Positions 24,749 through 34,009 of a stretch of DNA of 64,000 bases are shown in pieces. The notes below the pieces were generated by a model. That model searched no databases. It worked only from the letters and a program-made list of their open reading frames with translations, and was not told the origin of the DNA. Source of the stretch: an uncultured bacterium (GTDB taxonomy: Bacteria > Bacillota_I > Bacilli_A > RF39 > UBA660); contig CAJMSU010000004.1 of assembly GCA_905216155.1 (NCBI GenBank), positions 1 through 64,000 of the forward strand, read 5' to 3'. How positions within the stretch are numbered: the stretch's first letter is position 1; each line of letters opens with the position of its first letter. The translations under genes were made by a program, and so were the position numbers.

Positions 24749-25731
24749 AAAAGTTATTAGTATTATTATTGATAGGTGTTTCTTGTACAATTTATAATTG
24801 TTTAGCGCTTAATAGATTTAGTACACCTATAGTAGAAGTTAGTGATATGAGTGATTTAATTTCTGAGGAGGTTAATCCTGTATATGATAATGGTTATATT
24901 GTTGGATTTGATTTAAATATAGTAATACCAGATAATTATGATTCTGATTTTATAAATATTAATTCTTCTGTTATTGATGGGATAAGCAATTATAAGAAGT
25001 TAATTCCTGGAGAAGAAGTTTTTATTAATATAAATATAGTAAATAATTCTAACTATGATTATTCTTATGTAGATGGAAGCTTTTTGGTAGTAACTGATGA
25101 TTTTTCTAAGTATAGTGATAGTAATAATTATAATAGAATTGGTACTGGTTTTGATGGTAAAATTATATATGATAAGTTTAGTGTTAATAGAGTATATAAT
25201 GATGCAATTGAAAGTTTATATAATGATTCATATAAAGAGAAATATTTAAGTGATGAGTATTTAGATAAAAAGCTTAAAAAGATTGGTTATTCTATTAATG
25301 AAATAGACAAGTATTATTTAAATTATTATAATAATAAATATAATTTGAAGGAGACTGATTTAAATAATTTTACGTATTCTACTATAAAAGAGATGTTTAA
25401 TGGAGAAATTTCTACATATAAAGAGAAAAATAATAATATAAATTTAGTTGCATATAATTACTTTTATAATAAACTATTTTATGTTTTAGATGAAAAACAA
25501 GAAATAGATCAATTTGAAAGTGATAATTATAGTGTTTCTTCTTATATGAAGAAAGATAAGTCAATTGATTTAGATGATATTTCATCTTTTGATAGTAGTA
25601 GTAAAAAAATAAAAGTTGGTATTAATGATTATTATTATACTGATTTATTTGATGAGTATCCTTTATCTATTAGATTAGTTTTTAAATATAAAAAGAGTGA
25701 TTATATAAAAGCTCCTAATACTGGAGTATAA
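24745..25731 (+). CDS. Secreted protein ending in a tail-less sortase-type motif (APNTG-V)
   Basis: 328 residues. Signal peptide at 1-22 (LLVLLLIGVSCTIYNCLA), then an Asp/Tyr/Asn/Ser-rich external protein with no recognised fold. The last residues are KAPNTGV and then the stop. PNTG corresponds to an LPxTG-like sorting motif, but the hydrophobic helix and basic tail that normally follow are absent, and no open frame downstream encodes them. The start overlaps sortase 1 by 4 nt, so the two are made together. A terminator follows. It could be a tip or processed substrate, or a substrate that lost its anchor. Confidence 0.8.
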   Translation: MKKLLVLLLIGVSCTIYNCLALNRFSTPIVEVSDMSDLISEEVNPVYDNGYIVGFDLNIVIPDNYDSDFININSSVIDGISNYKKLIPGEEVFININIVNNSNYDYSYVDGSFLVVTDDFSKYSDSNNYNRIGTGFDGKIIYDKFSVNRVYNDAIESLYNDSYKEKYLSDEYLDKKLKKIGYSINEIDKYYLNYYNNKYNLKETDLNNFTYSTIKEMFNGEISTYKEKNNNINLVAYNYFYNKLFYVLDEKQEIDQFESDNYSVSSYMKKDKSIDLDDISSFDSSSKKIKVGINDYYYTDLFDEYPLSIRLVFKYKKSDYIKAPNTGV

Positions 25732-25732
25732 G

Positions 25733-25757
25733 AAAGTTGAATTTTCAACTTTTTTTG
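25733..25757 (+). terminator. Intrinsic terminator
   Basis: AAAGTTGA (25733-25740) pairs with TCAACTTT (25745-25752) around an ATTT loop, followed by five T. Confidence 0.85.
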
Positions 25758-25824
25758 TTTTTATAATCTTTTAAAAATTATAAAAATAGGTTATACTCTA
25801 TTATAGAGAATAGGGGTGGTAATT

Positions 25825-27375
25825 GTGATTATTAGGAAACCATATGCTTTTTTAATTAAAAACTTTAAAAAGATTCATATATTTTTATTTGTACTTGCAG
25901 GTTATATATTATTTAAAGTATCAACTGCTAGAAGTTTTGTTAGAGAAGTTATTATGCTTGGTAGTTATGATTCATATAATGAACCAATTAGTAAGTATTT
26001 AAGTTTTTTATTAATAATAGGACTTCTTCTTGCTATGTTTTTATTTTTAGTAATAATACTTTTACTTAGAAAAAAGAAAAAGCCTTGGAAACTTTATTTA
26101 GTACCATTATTAGGGTATTTAATAACTATTATATTTTGTTTTATTAGTAGGGGTATTTTTTCAAGTTATGATGGTGGTAGTAGTGTTGGTATTAGATCTG
26201 TATCTGATTTATTACTTATTTCTATTTTATTACAAATACCTACATTTATAATTTTATTAATTAGAATACTTGGTGTTGATTTAAATAAATTTAATTTTAA
26301 GATGGATGAGGAATATTTAGAGCTTGATTCTAATGATTTAGATGAGTTTGAATTAAATATTGATATAGATAAAAATAGTTTTAAGAGAAGCTATAAAAAA
26401 TTGATTAGAAATATTGGATATGTTTATGCAGAACATAAATTTATTATAAATATTATTATTAGTGTATTAGTAGTTTGTATTTTATTTTCTTCATATAGAT
26501 ATTTCTTTGTTTTACATAAAAGTTATAAACAAGGAGATTATATTAATTCTAGTGGTTATACAATAAAGATTAATAAGGCTTATTATACAGATAAAAATTA
26601 TTCTGGTAATGTTATTTCTAAGAGTAGTAGTTTTTTAATTATTGATTTAAATATTAAGAATAATGTTGCGATGAGAGAGGTTAATTTTAATAGATTTCAT
26701 GTTATGAATGGTGTTAATAATTATAGTTATACTTTTAATACTTATGGAAAAGAATTTAGTGATATTGGTAAGACACTTGATAAAAAAGAGTTAAAAAATG
26801 GAGAAGAAGTTAATTTAATAATGGTTTATAAGGTAGATAAAAAACTAGATAAAAATAAATTTGTTTTATATTATCAGGAGTTAGATAATAAACCTTATTT
26901 AAGAAAGATTAAAATTGATGTAGAGGATTTATCTAAAATAGTGGATATGAAGGTTAAATCAATTGGAGAAGAAGAGAAGTTTTCATTAGGAAAAAGTACT
27001 AAGAGTGTTACTTTTGATAGTGTTGATATTGGTGATAGTTTTACTTATTCAGTTCAGGATTGTACAAATTTCTCTGGATGCTACACAACTAGTGAGAAAA
27101 TAGCTATTGATTCTTCATCTAAAATACTTAAAATTAGCTTTATTTCTGATGATTTTCAGGGTAAAGAATTCATTGACTTTTCGGTTAAATATGGTAAAAT
27201 TAGTTATATAGATGATAAGGGTAATGTTAAGAGTATAAGTGTAGTTGATGCTATTAATGAGAAGTATAAGGGTAATTATTTATATATTAAAGTTCCTTTA
27301 GAGGTTTTAAATGCAAAAGAAATTAATATTTCTTATACTATTAGAAATAAAAGATATGTATATAAAATTAAATAG
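25825..27375 (+). CDS. Five-TM membrane protein with C-terminal external domain
   Basis: About 516 residues. The GTG at 25825 is preferred: the ribosome binding site GGGGTGG ends at 25819, while the longer reading from 25816 begins inside it. Four TM helices lie in the first ~150 residues, an acidic cytoplasmic loop follows (~155-195), and a fifth TM lies near residue 205-225. The remaining ~290 residues are beta-rich and external, with two possible immunoglobulin-like units and one Cys pair (DCTNFSGC). No family recognised. It has its own -10 (TATACT, 25792-25797) and begins the second unit of the surface/pilus locus, 10 nt before the next gene. Confidence 0.75.
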   Translation: MIIRKPYAFLIKNFKKIHIFLFVLAGYILFKVSTARSFVREVIMLGSYDSYNEPISKYLSFLLIIGLLLAMFLFLVIILLLRKKKKPWKLYLVPLLGYLITIIFCFISRGIFSSYDGGSSVGIRSVSDLLLISILLQIPTFIILLIRILGVDLNKFNFKMDEEYLELDSNDLDEFELNIDIDKNSFKRSYKKLIRNIGYVYAEHKFIINIIISVLVVCILFSSYRYFFVLHKSYKQGDYINSSGYTIKINKAYYTDKNYSGNVISKSSSFLIIDLNIKNNVAMREVNFNRFHVMNGVNNYSYTFNTYGKEFSDIGKTLDKKELKNGEEVNLIMVYKVDKKLDKNKFVLYYQELDNKPYLRKIKIDVEDLSKIVDMKVKSIGEEEKFSLGKSTKSVTFDSVDIGDSFTYSVQDCTNFSGCYTTSEKIAIDSSSKILKISFISDDFQGKEFIDFSVKYGKISYIDDKGNVKSISVVDAINEKYKGNYLYIKVPLEVLNAKEINISYTIRNKRYVYKIK

Positions 27376-27384
27376 GAGAAGAAT

Positions 27385-29187
27385 ATGAAAAAGGAAGAAA
27401 TAATTAAGAAAGTAAAATTTATTGTTGTTATAGTTATTGTTATATTAGTTGTTTGGTTTTTAATTATAAACCCTGTAGCAAAATTTAAGTCTAATGAAAA
27501 AAAGATGCTTAATGCTGGTAAGAGATACTTTGAGGTTAATAGTAGTGAACTTCCTACTGGTACTAGAGTTAAGACTATTTATTTAAAAGATTTATATTCT
27601 AAATCTTTTTTAGAGGATGATTTTTATGTACCTTTTACTAAAAATGCTTGTTCTGTTACAGAAAGTTTTATAAAAGTTAAGAAAGTGGAAGGTGAATATA
27701 AATATTATACATATTTAAAATGTGGTGTTTTATCTTCTATTGGTGATCATAAAGGACCTACAATTACTTTAAATGGTGATGATGTTATTACTATTGATAA
27801 AGGTTCTAAGTATAAGGAACTTGGGGTTAAGAGCGTTGTTGATAATACTGATGGTAAAATAGATGTTAGTAAAGTAGAAATTGATTCTGGTGATGTAAAT
27901 ACTAAAAAAGTTGGTACTTATAAAGTTACCTATACGGTATTTGATAGTTTGAGTAATAAAACTATTAAAGTTAGAACTGTTAAAGTTGTTGAAAAAATTA
28001 AAAATACAGTAAAAAATGCTACTAATGGTAGTATGGTATATACAGGTGTTGATCCTAATAATTATATTTATTTTTCTAATATGTTATTTAGAATTGTTAG
28101 TGCTGATGATACAGGTGTTAAAATAGTAGCTGATCAAGATATTAGTAATGTTAATTATAGTGGAATAGATAAATGGCTTGATTATTTCTATAATCATTTA
28201 ACTGATAATTCTAAAAAATTAATTGTTGATAATAAATATTGTAATATGAATGTTAGTGATAATGATACAGGTGTTTTAAAATGTAGTTCTTATACTAAAA
28301 ATAAAAAAGTATATATTCCATCAATTGTTGATATAAATAAGAGTTTAGTAGATAATGATAGTTTTATGAGGCCAAAGACTATGTCATGGACTGCTAATAA
28401 AAATAATGATAAAGAAGCATATCTTACTAGAAATATTTTCTTTGGTGAATATAGTGACAATAATTATATGAAATATAATGTAGATGAAAATTATGGAGTA
28501 AGGCCTATTCTTACTATTAAAGGTGATACCCTACTTAAAGGTGGTAATGGTACTTATGATAAACCTTATACACTTGGGGATGTTAAAGTAGGAGCTACTA
28601 AAGATTTATTAAATACTAGATATACTGGAGAATATTTAAAATATTCAGGATATTTATTTAGAATAATAGATGTTTCAAAAGATGGTACAACAAAGGTTAT
28701 AAGTGATGATAATATAAAAGATAATGGTGAATCTATTACTACTTATTATGAAAATGATAATATTTATAATCCAAATGAAAAAGGTAATTTAGGATATTAT
28801 ATAAAAAATAAGGTAGGAGAGTTTATTGATCTTGATTATTTTGTTAAAAAAGAAATAAGTGTTCCTATATATAAAGATAAAGTTACTTATGGTGGTGAGA
28901 CTAGTACTAAGAAATATAATGTAAAAGTTTCTGCTCCTAATATGTATGAAATGTTCAGTGCATTTGTATATGGACAGAGTAATAAAGAAATGCAATCATA
29001 TTGGTTGATTAACTCATCTAAAAATAAAAGTATTGTTTCTGCTGTTACTGATATTGGTGTCGTTACTAATGAAGATGGTTTTGAATATGAAACTTTTGGA
29101 GTTAGATTAGTTGGTTATATGAATAAAGATGTTACTATTGTTAGAGGAAAAGGAACAATAAATAATCCATATATAATATCTAGATAG
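27385..29187 (+). CDS. Anchored surface protein: Ig-like domain plus two DUF6273-like modules
   Basis: 600 residues. N-terminal TM anchor (about 10-30), then a small domain with the pattern YFEVNSSELP ... TYLKCG. An Ig-like (DUF5011-type) domain follows at ~127-205 (GPTITLNGDDVITIDKGSKY ... VGTYKVTYTVFD). Two similar modules come next (~220-400 and ~405-600), each with a NYxx...LFRIV start and an end like GVRPILTIKGD...GNGTYDKPY. Such modules occur in surface proteins of gut Bacillota; I call them DUF6273-like by memory. The protein at 49831 is a paralog with the same N-terminal unit and one module. It probably displays an adhesive or structural domain on the cell surface. Confidence 0.75.
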   Translation: MKKEEIIKKVKFIVVIVIVILVVWFLIINPVAKFKSNEKKMLNAGKRYFEVNSSELPTGTRVKTIYLKDLYSKSFLEDDFYVPFTKNACSVTESFIKVKKVEGEYKYYTYLKCGVLSSIGDHKGPTITLNGDDVITIDKGSKYKELGVKSVVDNTDGKIDVSKVEIDSGDVNTKKVGTYKVTYTVFDSLSNKTIKVRTVKVVEKIKNTVKNATNGSMVYTGVDPNNYIYFSNMLFRIVSADDTGVKIVADQDISNVNYSGIDKWLDYFYNHLTDNSKKLIVDNKYCNMNVSDNDTGVLKCSSYTKNKKVYIPSIVDINKSLVDNDSFMRPKTMSWTANKNNDKEAYLTRNIFFGEYSDNNYMKYNVDENYGVRPILTIKGDTLLKGGNGTYDKPYTLGDVKVGATKDLLNTRYTGEYLKYSGYLFRIIDVSKDGTTKVISDDNIKDNGESITTYYENDNIYNPNEKGNLGYYIKNKVGEFIDLDYFVKKEISVPIYKDKVTYGGETSTKKYNVKVSAPNMYEMFSAFVYGQSNKEMQSYWLINSSKNKSIVSAVTDIGVVTNEDGFEYETFGVRLVGYMNKDVTIVRGKGTINNPYIISR

Positions 29188-29218
29188 ATTATGTTTTAAG
29201 AAGTGGAGGTATATCTAA

Positions 29219-30052
29219 GTGGAAAAATTAAAGAGAAAAATTAATATTCGACTGATTTTGTTAATAGTAATTGCTTTTCTTTTAATAATTTTCCTTCTTT
29301 ATATGCTTTATATAAAAATTTCTGTTAAGGAAATATATAGTATCGATAGTAGAGTAGATAAAATAAAAGAGGAAAAGAAAAAAGATAATAGTATTTATTA
29401 TAAAACAATTGGTTGGTTAAGAATTCAGGGAACTAATATAGATACACCTATAATTGGATATGATGATGATAAAATAGAAAAAGATAATAAATATAATTTG
29501 ACTGTTGATAAGAAAAATTATTTATGGAATGAAATAAATAGTGAAAAGCTTTATAATAAGGTAAATATAATGGGACATAATATTTTAAATTTATCAAGAG
29601 AGCCTGACGTTGGTTTAAAACAATTTTCTAGATTTGATGATTTAATGGCATTTGTTTATTATGACTTTATTAAAGATAATAAATATATTCAATATACAGT
29701 AGATGGTAAAGATTATATATATCAAATATTTTCAGTAAATTTTGATTATCAAGAGAATTTAGATCTATATACTTATGGTAATTATTCAAAAAAGAATATG
29801 AAAAAATATATTGATAAAGTTAGAAAGAATAGTATTTATGACTTTAATGTTAAAGTGAACGATAGTGATAATATAATTTCTTTGATTACTTGTACTAGGA
29901 TGTATGGTGCTGATGATCAAAAAGAATTCATTGTTAATGCAAAGATGGTTAAAAATGATAAAAAACTTTATAATTATAAAGTTAGTAAAAATAACAATTA
30001 TAAAAAGATTGAAAAAATGTTGAAAGGTGATGTAGAAGATGAAGAAGCTTAA
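29219..30052 (+). CDS. Class B-like sortase 2
   Basis: 277 residues, starting at GTG 29219 with GGAGG upstream. A TM helix lies at 11-33, then a linker and a sortase barrel: GWLRIQGTNIDTPIIG, VNIMGHNIL (H120), SLITCTR (C225) and EFIVNAK. The position expected for the catalytic Arg is Lys235. The C-terminal ~35 residues after the barrel are an extra basic tail. The 3' end overlaps the start of the Cys-rich protein by 14 nt. It is a second sortase distinct from the one at 24125 and shares little with it outside the motifs. Confidence 0.88.
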   Translation: MEKLKRKINIRLILLIVIAFLLIIFLLYMLYIKISVKEIYSIDSRVDKIKEEKKKDNSIYYKTIGWLRIQGTNIDTPIIGYDDDKIEKDNKYNLTVDKKNYLWNEINSEKLYNKVNIMGHNILNLSREPDVGLKQFSRFDDLMAFVYYDFIKDNKYIQYTVDGKDYIYQIFSVNFDYQENLDLYTYGNYSKKNMKKYIDKVRKNSIYDFNVKVNDSDNIISLITCTRMYGADDQKEFIVNAKMVKNDKKLYNYKVSKNNNYKKIEKMLKGDVEDEEA

Positions 30053-32651
30053 AGTAGGAATATATGGGGTTGCTATTTTTATGTTTATTTGTTTATTAAC
30101 AAATGGATTTGATGTTTATGCTAAGAGTAAATGTTCAACAAGGGATGAATATGTCAATAATATAAATAAAAATTGTACAGTGGCAAAAATGAAAAATAGA
30201 TATAAATTAGAAATTACTAGAAATAGTGCTTATAATTATACAATAAAGTTGGTTGGTAAATCTGGTAGTAATAATGATGATAAATTTAAGATTACATCTG
30301 TTGTTAAAGGGACACTAAAAGATTCTTCTTTACCTTCTAAAAAAATGACAAAAGGTGATAGTGTTACAATTAATATTGATCCTACTAATGAAAATGGTTT
30401 GGATGTTGTTGAAGTAGAAGCAAAATTGGTTGAATCCTCTACATTTGGTTATTGTTTTTATAAATCTTCTTGTAATAAAGATTGGAAAGTTATTCCTAAT
30501 ACAGACAATGAAGCACAATATGTAATTTCTGCTTCTATATCTTTTGGGGCTTCTTTGGAAAGTCAGCCTGCAGTCAGTGCTGATACTGTAAATAAACGTA
30601 ACCAAGAATTACAAGCGTTAATTAGCAAAGTTAATAATGCAACACCTATTCCTTCATCTTTTGATTTAGGTGAATTTGAAACAATAAAAAATAAGGCTAA
30701 TGCCCAAGGAAATAATACACCATTTAAAAAAGTAGGTAGAAAAAAACATGCAAATAAGGAATTAAAGTGTAATTATAGTACCAAACAAGTTGCTAATAAT
30801 ACTACTTATTATAGTAAAAATGAATATTATTCAAATGTTGATTATTTTTATAAAAAAGCTAAGGTAGATAGTAATAACGGAGAAGAAGATACTCCTTATC
30901 ATCTTATTTATAATTATTATCCTGGTAACACTGTTGAAAAAACTTTTAATTTAAGTGATTTATGTACTACTACTTGTGAGGAAGCTGTTAAAGTTGAGTA
31001 TGGTCCTCCGGTAGCTTCTATGGCTGGGTTATGTTTTGAATATAGTGTAAAGGTTACAAGTTATGTTAAATGTGATGCTAAGGTTAATGAAGCTAAAATT
31101 CCTGAACTTAATCCAACTTATTGTACTCCTGCTCCTGAATGTGAACATAATAATCAAATACTTAGACAAGCTGGTCCGAGTGATGAATATGATAGTTGTA
31201 TAAAACAGTGTGATGGTGGTAAATACTCTAGAATATGCAGTGATAAATGTTATAAAAAAGTTTATGGTGATTCTGGAATAGTAGGAATGAATGGATACTT
31301 TATGGCTGATGTTCAAAAAATGAATTCTTCTAATAAATGTACAGATACTGATGGTTGTTATTATAGAAGTGGGGATTCTATATTATGGACTGGAAGTAAA
31401 ATAGGAAGATGGTATAGATTATCAGGATATCATACTCATTATTATGGTAATGAATCATATTTTAATGATAAAGGTTTTTTAAGAGCTGATTATGGTGGTA
31501 GTGAATGTAACGATGAGTGTACATGGGTTGGTTGTTCTGGTAAAAATCAATATTTAAATCCACAACAGGCTAGAGATGATGCAGCAGAAAATTATAAAAC
31601 AATAACGGATGCACTTAATTCTTGTAGTGCAACTGTTAAATGTAGTACTAGTCAATCTAGTTATACTATAAAAATAGATACTAAGACTTTTAATACATCT
31701 ACTACTTCTAATAACACCACAAAGTGTGAAAGTAAATCATCACAATCAAAAGAATTTGTTCAGTTTGAAAAAGAAAATTCAACTTCTTCGGAAGGTGAAT
31801 TTAATGGACAAAAAATTGTTACTGATAATGATGGATGTTATAAAAAAGGTACTGGAAAAAATGATATGTATATGACTGAATGGAGTACTCCGGACAGTTG
31901 GTTAGATGTAAAAAATGGTTCTATTCAATATACAAAACCTGATAAGGATACTATAGGATATGTAAAAAAAGATAAAAATTACTGTTTACCATTAAATATT
32001 GCTAGTGTTAATAAAAAATGGTGGAAAGCTTATGTTAATGCAGCTAATGGTGGAAGTATTAGTGCAGATCCTGATACATGGAATATAACGGCTAGTGCTA
32101 AAGATTTTGGATATTTTGGATGGTACTTTGATATATCTTGCTTCTATGCTATAAATAATAATTCACTTAGTTCTAGTAGTAATAACTCTAGTAAAAATGA
32201 ATGTAATGGTGATGGTGGTGATGATCCAAATACATCTACTTTAATTGATAATTATTCATTTAGGGTTGTTGATAAAAAGGCACTTTTTCCAAATAGAGCT
32301 GCAGGATTTAACTGGACTAACGATGCTACTGCTGGCAAGTTAGGTGATGGTTATGAGACAAGTCCAGCAACAGTAATTGAAAAAATTGCTAATGGAAAAG
32401 ATACAAATCTTGATTATGAATTTAATTTATCTAAAGAGACATTAGCTAAAATAAAAAAATATTCAACACTTAAAAGTAATTATACTGATTTTGATTGTTA
32501 TGATAAGGATGGTCAGAAAACTACCACTTGTATAACTACAAGTGCTAATAATACTATAAAATATTATACTAGTAGTTTAGTATCTCAACTTATAAGTAAT
32601 GGTAATGCTAGTCGAGCAGACAATATATTAGGAAAAAATAATAATTATTAA
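30039..32651 (+). CDS. Large Cys-rich secreted protein
   Basis: 870 residues with a signal peptide (VAIFMFICLLTNGFDVYAKS) and no later membrane segment or LPxTG-like motif. It has more than thirty Cys, unusual for this organism and suggesting disulfide-stabilised external folds. Residues 387-404 form a twin CX3C motif (CX3C-X8-CX3C), the same pattern as in the VirB2-like protein at 39695. Asn/Ser/Thr-rich linkers occur in the C-terminal third. I know no family. It overlaps sortase 2 and precedes the pilus genes with short gaps, so it may be a pilus-tip or cell-contact protein. This role is inference from position only. Confidence 0.75.
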   Translation: MKKLKVGIYGVAIFMFICLLTNGFDVYAKSKCSTRDEYVNNINKNCTVAKMKNRYKLEITRNSAYNYTIKLVGKSGSNNDDKFKITSVVKGTLKDSSLPSKKMTKGDSVTINIDPTNENGLDVVEVEAKLVESSTFGYCFYKSSCNKDWKVIPNTDNEAQYVISASISFGASLESQPAVSADTVNKRNQELQALISKVNNATPIPSSFDLGEFETIKNKANAQGNNTPFKKVGRKKHANKELKCNYSTKQVANNTTYYSKNEYYSNVDYFYKKAKVDSNNGEEDTPYHLIYNYYPGNTVEKTFNLSDLCTTTCEEAVKVEYGPPVASMAGLCFEYSVKVTSYVKCDAKVNEAKIPELNPTYCTPAPECEHNNQILRQAGPSDEYDSCIKQCDGGKYSRICSDKCYKKVYGDSGIVGMNGYFMADVQKMNSSNKCTDTDGCYYRSGDSILWTGSKIGRWYRLSGYHTHYYGNESYFNDKGFLRADYGGSECNDECTWVGCSGKNQYLNPQQARDDAAENYKTITDALNSCSATVKCSTSQSSYTIKIDTKTFNTSTTSNNTTKCESKSSQSKEFVQFEKENSTSSEGEFNGQKIVTDNDGCYKKGTGKNDMYMTEWSTPDSWLDVKNGSIQYTKPDKDTIGYVKKDKNYCLPLNIASVNKKWWKAYVNAANGGSISADPDTWNITASAKDFGYFGWYFDISCFYAINNNSLSSSSNNSSKNECNGDGGDDPNTSTLIDNYSFRVVDKKALFPNRAAGFNWTNDATAGKLGDGYETSPATVIEKIANGKDTNLDYEFNLSKETLAKIKKYSTLKSNYTDFDCYDKDGQKTTTCITTSANNTIKYYTSSLVSQLISNGNASRADNILGKNNNY

Positions 32652-32669
32652 TAATTAGGAGGTAAAGTT

Positions 32670-33140
32670 ATGAATAAAGCAATGTTAACAGTTGGTATAA
32701 TATTACTAGGTATAATATCTTTAGTTATGATAAATGTACTTTCTAATTATTCAACTGGTAGTGAATTAGATTATTATTTATTAAAAGAGACAACTGAGGC
32801 AGCAATGGTTGATGCTGTAGATACTACATATTATAGACAGAATGGTTTACTTAGAATGGATAAGGAAAAATTTGCAGAGAGTTTTCTTTGCAGATTTGCC
32901 GATTCTGTAGATAATACACGTGAATATAAAGTTAGCTTTTATGGAATGAATGAGGTTCCACCAAAGGTTACTGTAACGATTGATTCTAATACAGCAGTTG
33001 CTATAAAAGGGGAGGCCGCTAAGATTTCTACATCGATTGATGCTATTTTAGAAGATAATTATACTACAAACAAATTTTTAACTGATGAGTTAAAAAATAC
33101 TAAAAGTACTGTAGGTACTAAAATGGTTAAAGGTAAATAA
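32670..33140 (+). CDS. Pilin-like/TadE-like single-TM protein
   Basis: 156 residues. N-terminal hydrophobic helix beginning at residue 5 (MLTVGIILLGIISLVMINVLS), then a ~130-residue external domain with one Cys. Size, N-terminal helix and position directly before cpaB fit a minor pilin (TadE/TadF-like). There is no positively charged leader with a G-xxxx-E cleavage site, so if it is a pilin it is not processed in the usual way. Ribosome binding site AGGAGG. Confidence 0.62.
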   Translation: MNKAMLTVGIILLGIISLVMINVLSNYSTGSELDYYLLKETTEAAMVDAVDTTYYRQNGLLRMDKEKFAESFLCRFADSVDNTREYKVSFYGMNEVPPKVTVTIDSNTAVAIKGEAAKISTSIDAILEDNYTTNKFLTDELKNTKSTVGTKMVKGK

Positions 33141-33160
33141 ATATAGAAAGAAGGGATAAA

Positions 33161-33967
33161 ATGGGAAATTTAAATAATGGAATTAAAAGATTTTTTCAAA
33201 ACAAAAATACTGTTACTGTACTTGGTGTAATAGTTGCTGTTGCTGTTTTATATTTTTCATATAATTCACGTGTAAAAGCTGCTATTAATCCAATTAGTGT
33301 GCCATATGCTACTGAGACTATTGCACCTGGTACACAAATTACTGAGAGCATGGTGGGAACAATGGAGGTACCACCAGCAATGTTAAAGGGTGGTGTTATT
33401 ACTAATCAAGGAGCTGTTATAGATAAATATTCTAATGCTGATACAGTTATTCCTGAGGGTAGTTTATTCTATTCAAGAAATGTTGTAGAAAAAGAACAGT
33501 TACCTGCTAATATTATACTTGATTATCCAAAAGGATATGTACTTTATAATATGCCAGTTGATTCTGAATCTACATATGGTAATTCAATATATCCTGGTAA
33601 TTATATTGATATTTATTTAAAAGCAGTAAATAAGATTGCTGATAATGAAGCATTAACAGCTGATGCTGATAAAATTATGTTAGGTAAGTTTATTGAAAAT
33701 GTAAAAGTTTTAGCTGTTAAGGATTCTTCTGGACAAGCTGTATTTTCAAATTTAGATGAACAAAGAACACCAGCTATGATAGTGTTTGCTGTTCCAGAAG
33801 ATTATTATATTTTGCTTAAGAAAGCAAGTTATTTAAGAACATATGATTCTACACTTATTCCAGTTCCAACTAATGAAAGTCTAAAAGATAATCCTGGTGA
33901 TTTGGAAATATCTAGTACACAATTACGTGATTGGATTAATAAAGTTACTGTTTGGAATGGAGAATAG
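33161..33967 (+). CDS. CpaB/RcpC-like Flp pilus assembly protein (SAF domain)
   Basis: 268 residues. One TM near residues 16-36, followed by a SAF-type domain: VPYATETIAPGTQITESMVGTMEVP ... AVIDKYSNADTVIPEGSLFYSRNVVEKEQLP, the pattern of CpaB/RcpC. The second half (about 115-230) matches the RcpC-like region (PGNYIDIYLKAV ... VKVLAVKDSSGQAVF). In Tad systems this protein sits in the envelope and may bind peptidoglycan to stabilise the pilus channel. It lies directly upstream of the pilus ATPase. Confidence 0.85.
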   Translation: MGNLNNGIKRFFQNKNTVTVLGVIVAVAVLYFSYNSRVKAAINPISVPYATETIAPGTQITESMVGTMEVPPAMLKGGVITNQGAVIDKYSNADTVIPEGSLFYSRNVVEKEQLPANIILDYPKGYVLYNMPVDSESTYGNSIYPGNYIDIYLKAVNKIADNEALTADADKIMLGKFIENVKVLAVKDSSGQAVFSNLDEQRTPAMIVFAVPEDYYILLKKASYLRTYDSTLIPVPTNESLKDNPGDLEISSTQLRDWINKVTVWNGE

Positions 33968-34009
33968 TTAAAATAAAGGGTAAAAAGAATAATTAAGGAG
34001 TTGTGTTAA

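Noticed and set aside
31029..31316. Minus-strand open frame opposite the Cys-rich protein
   Set aside because: Composition is that of an antisense shadow, with no ribosome binding site; the + strand gene has a signal peptide and fits the operon.
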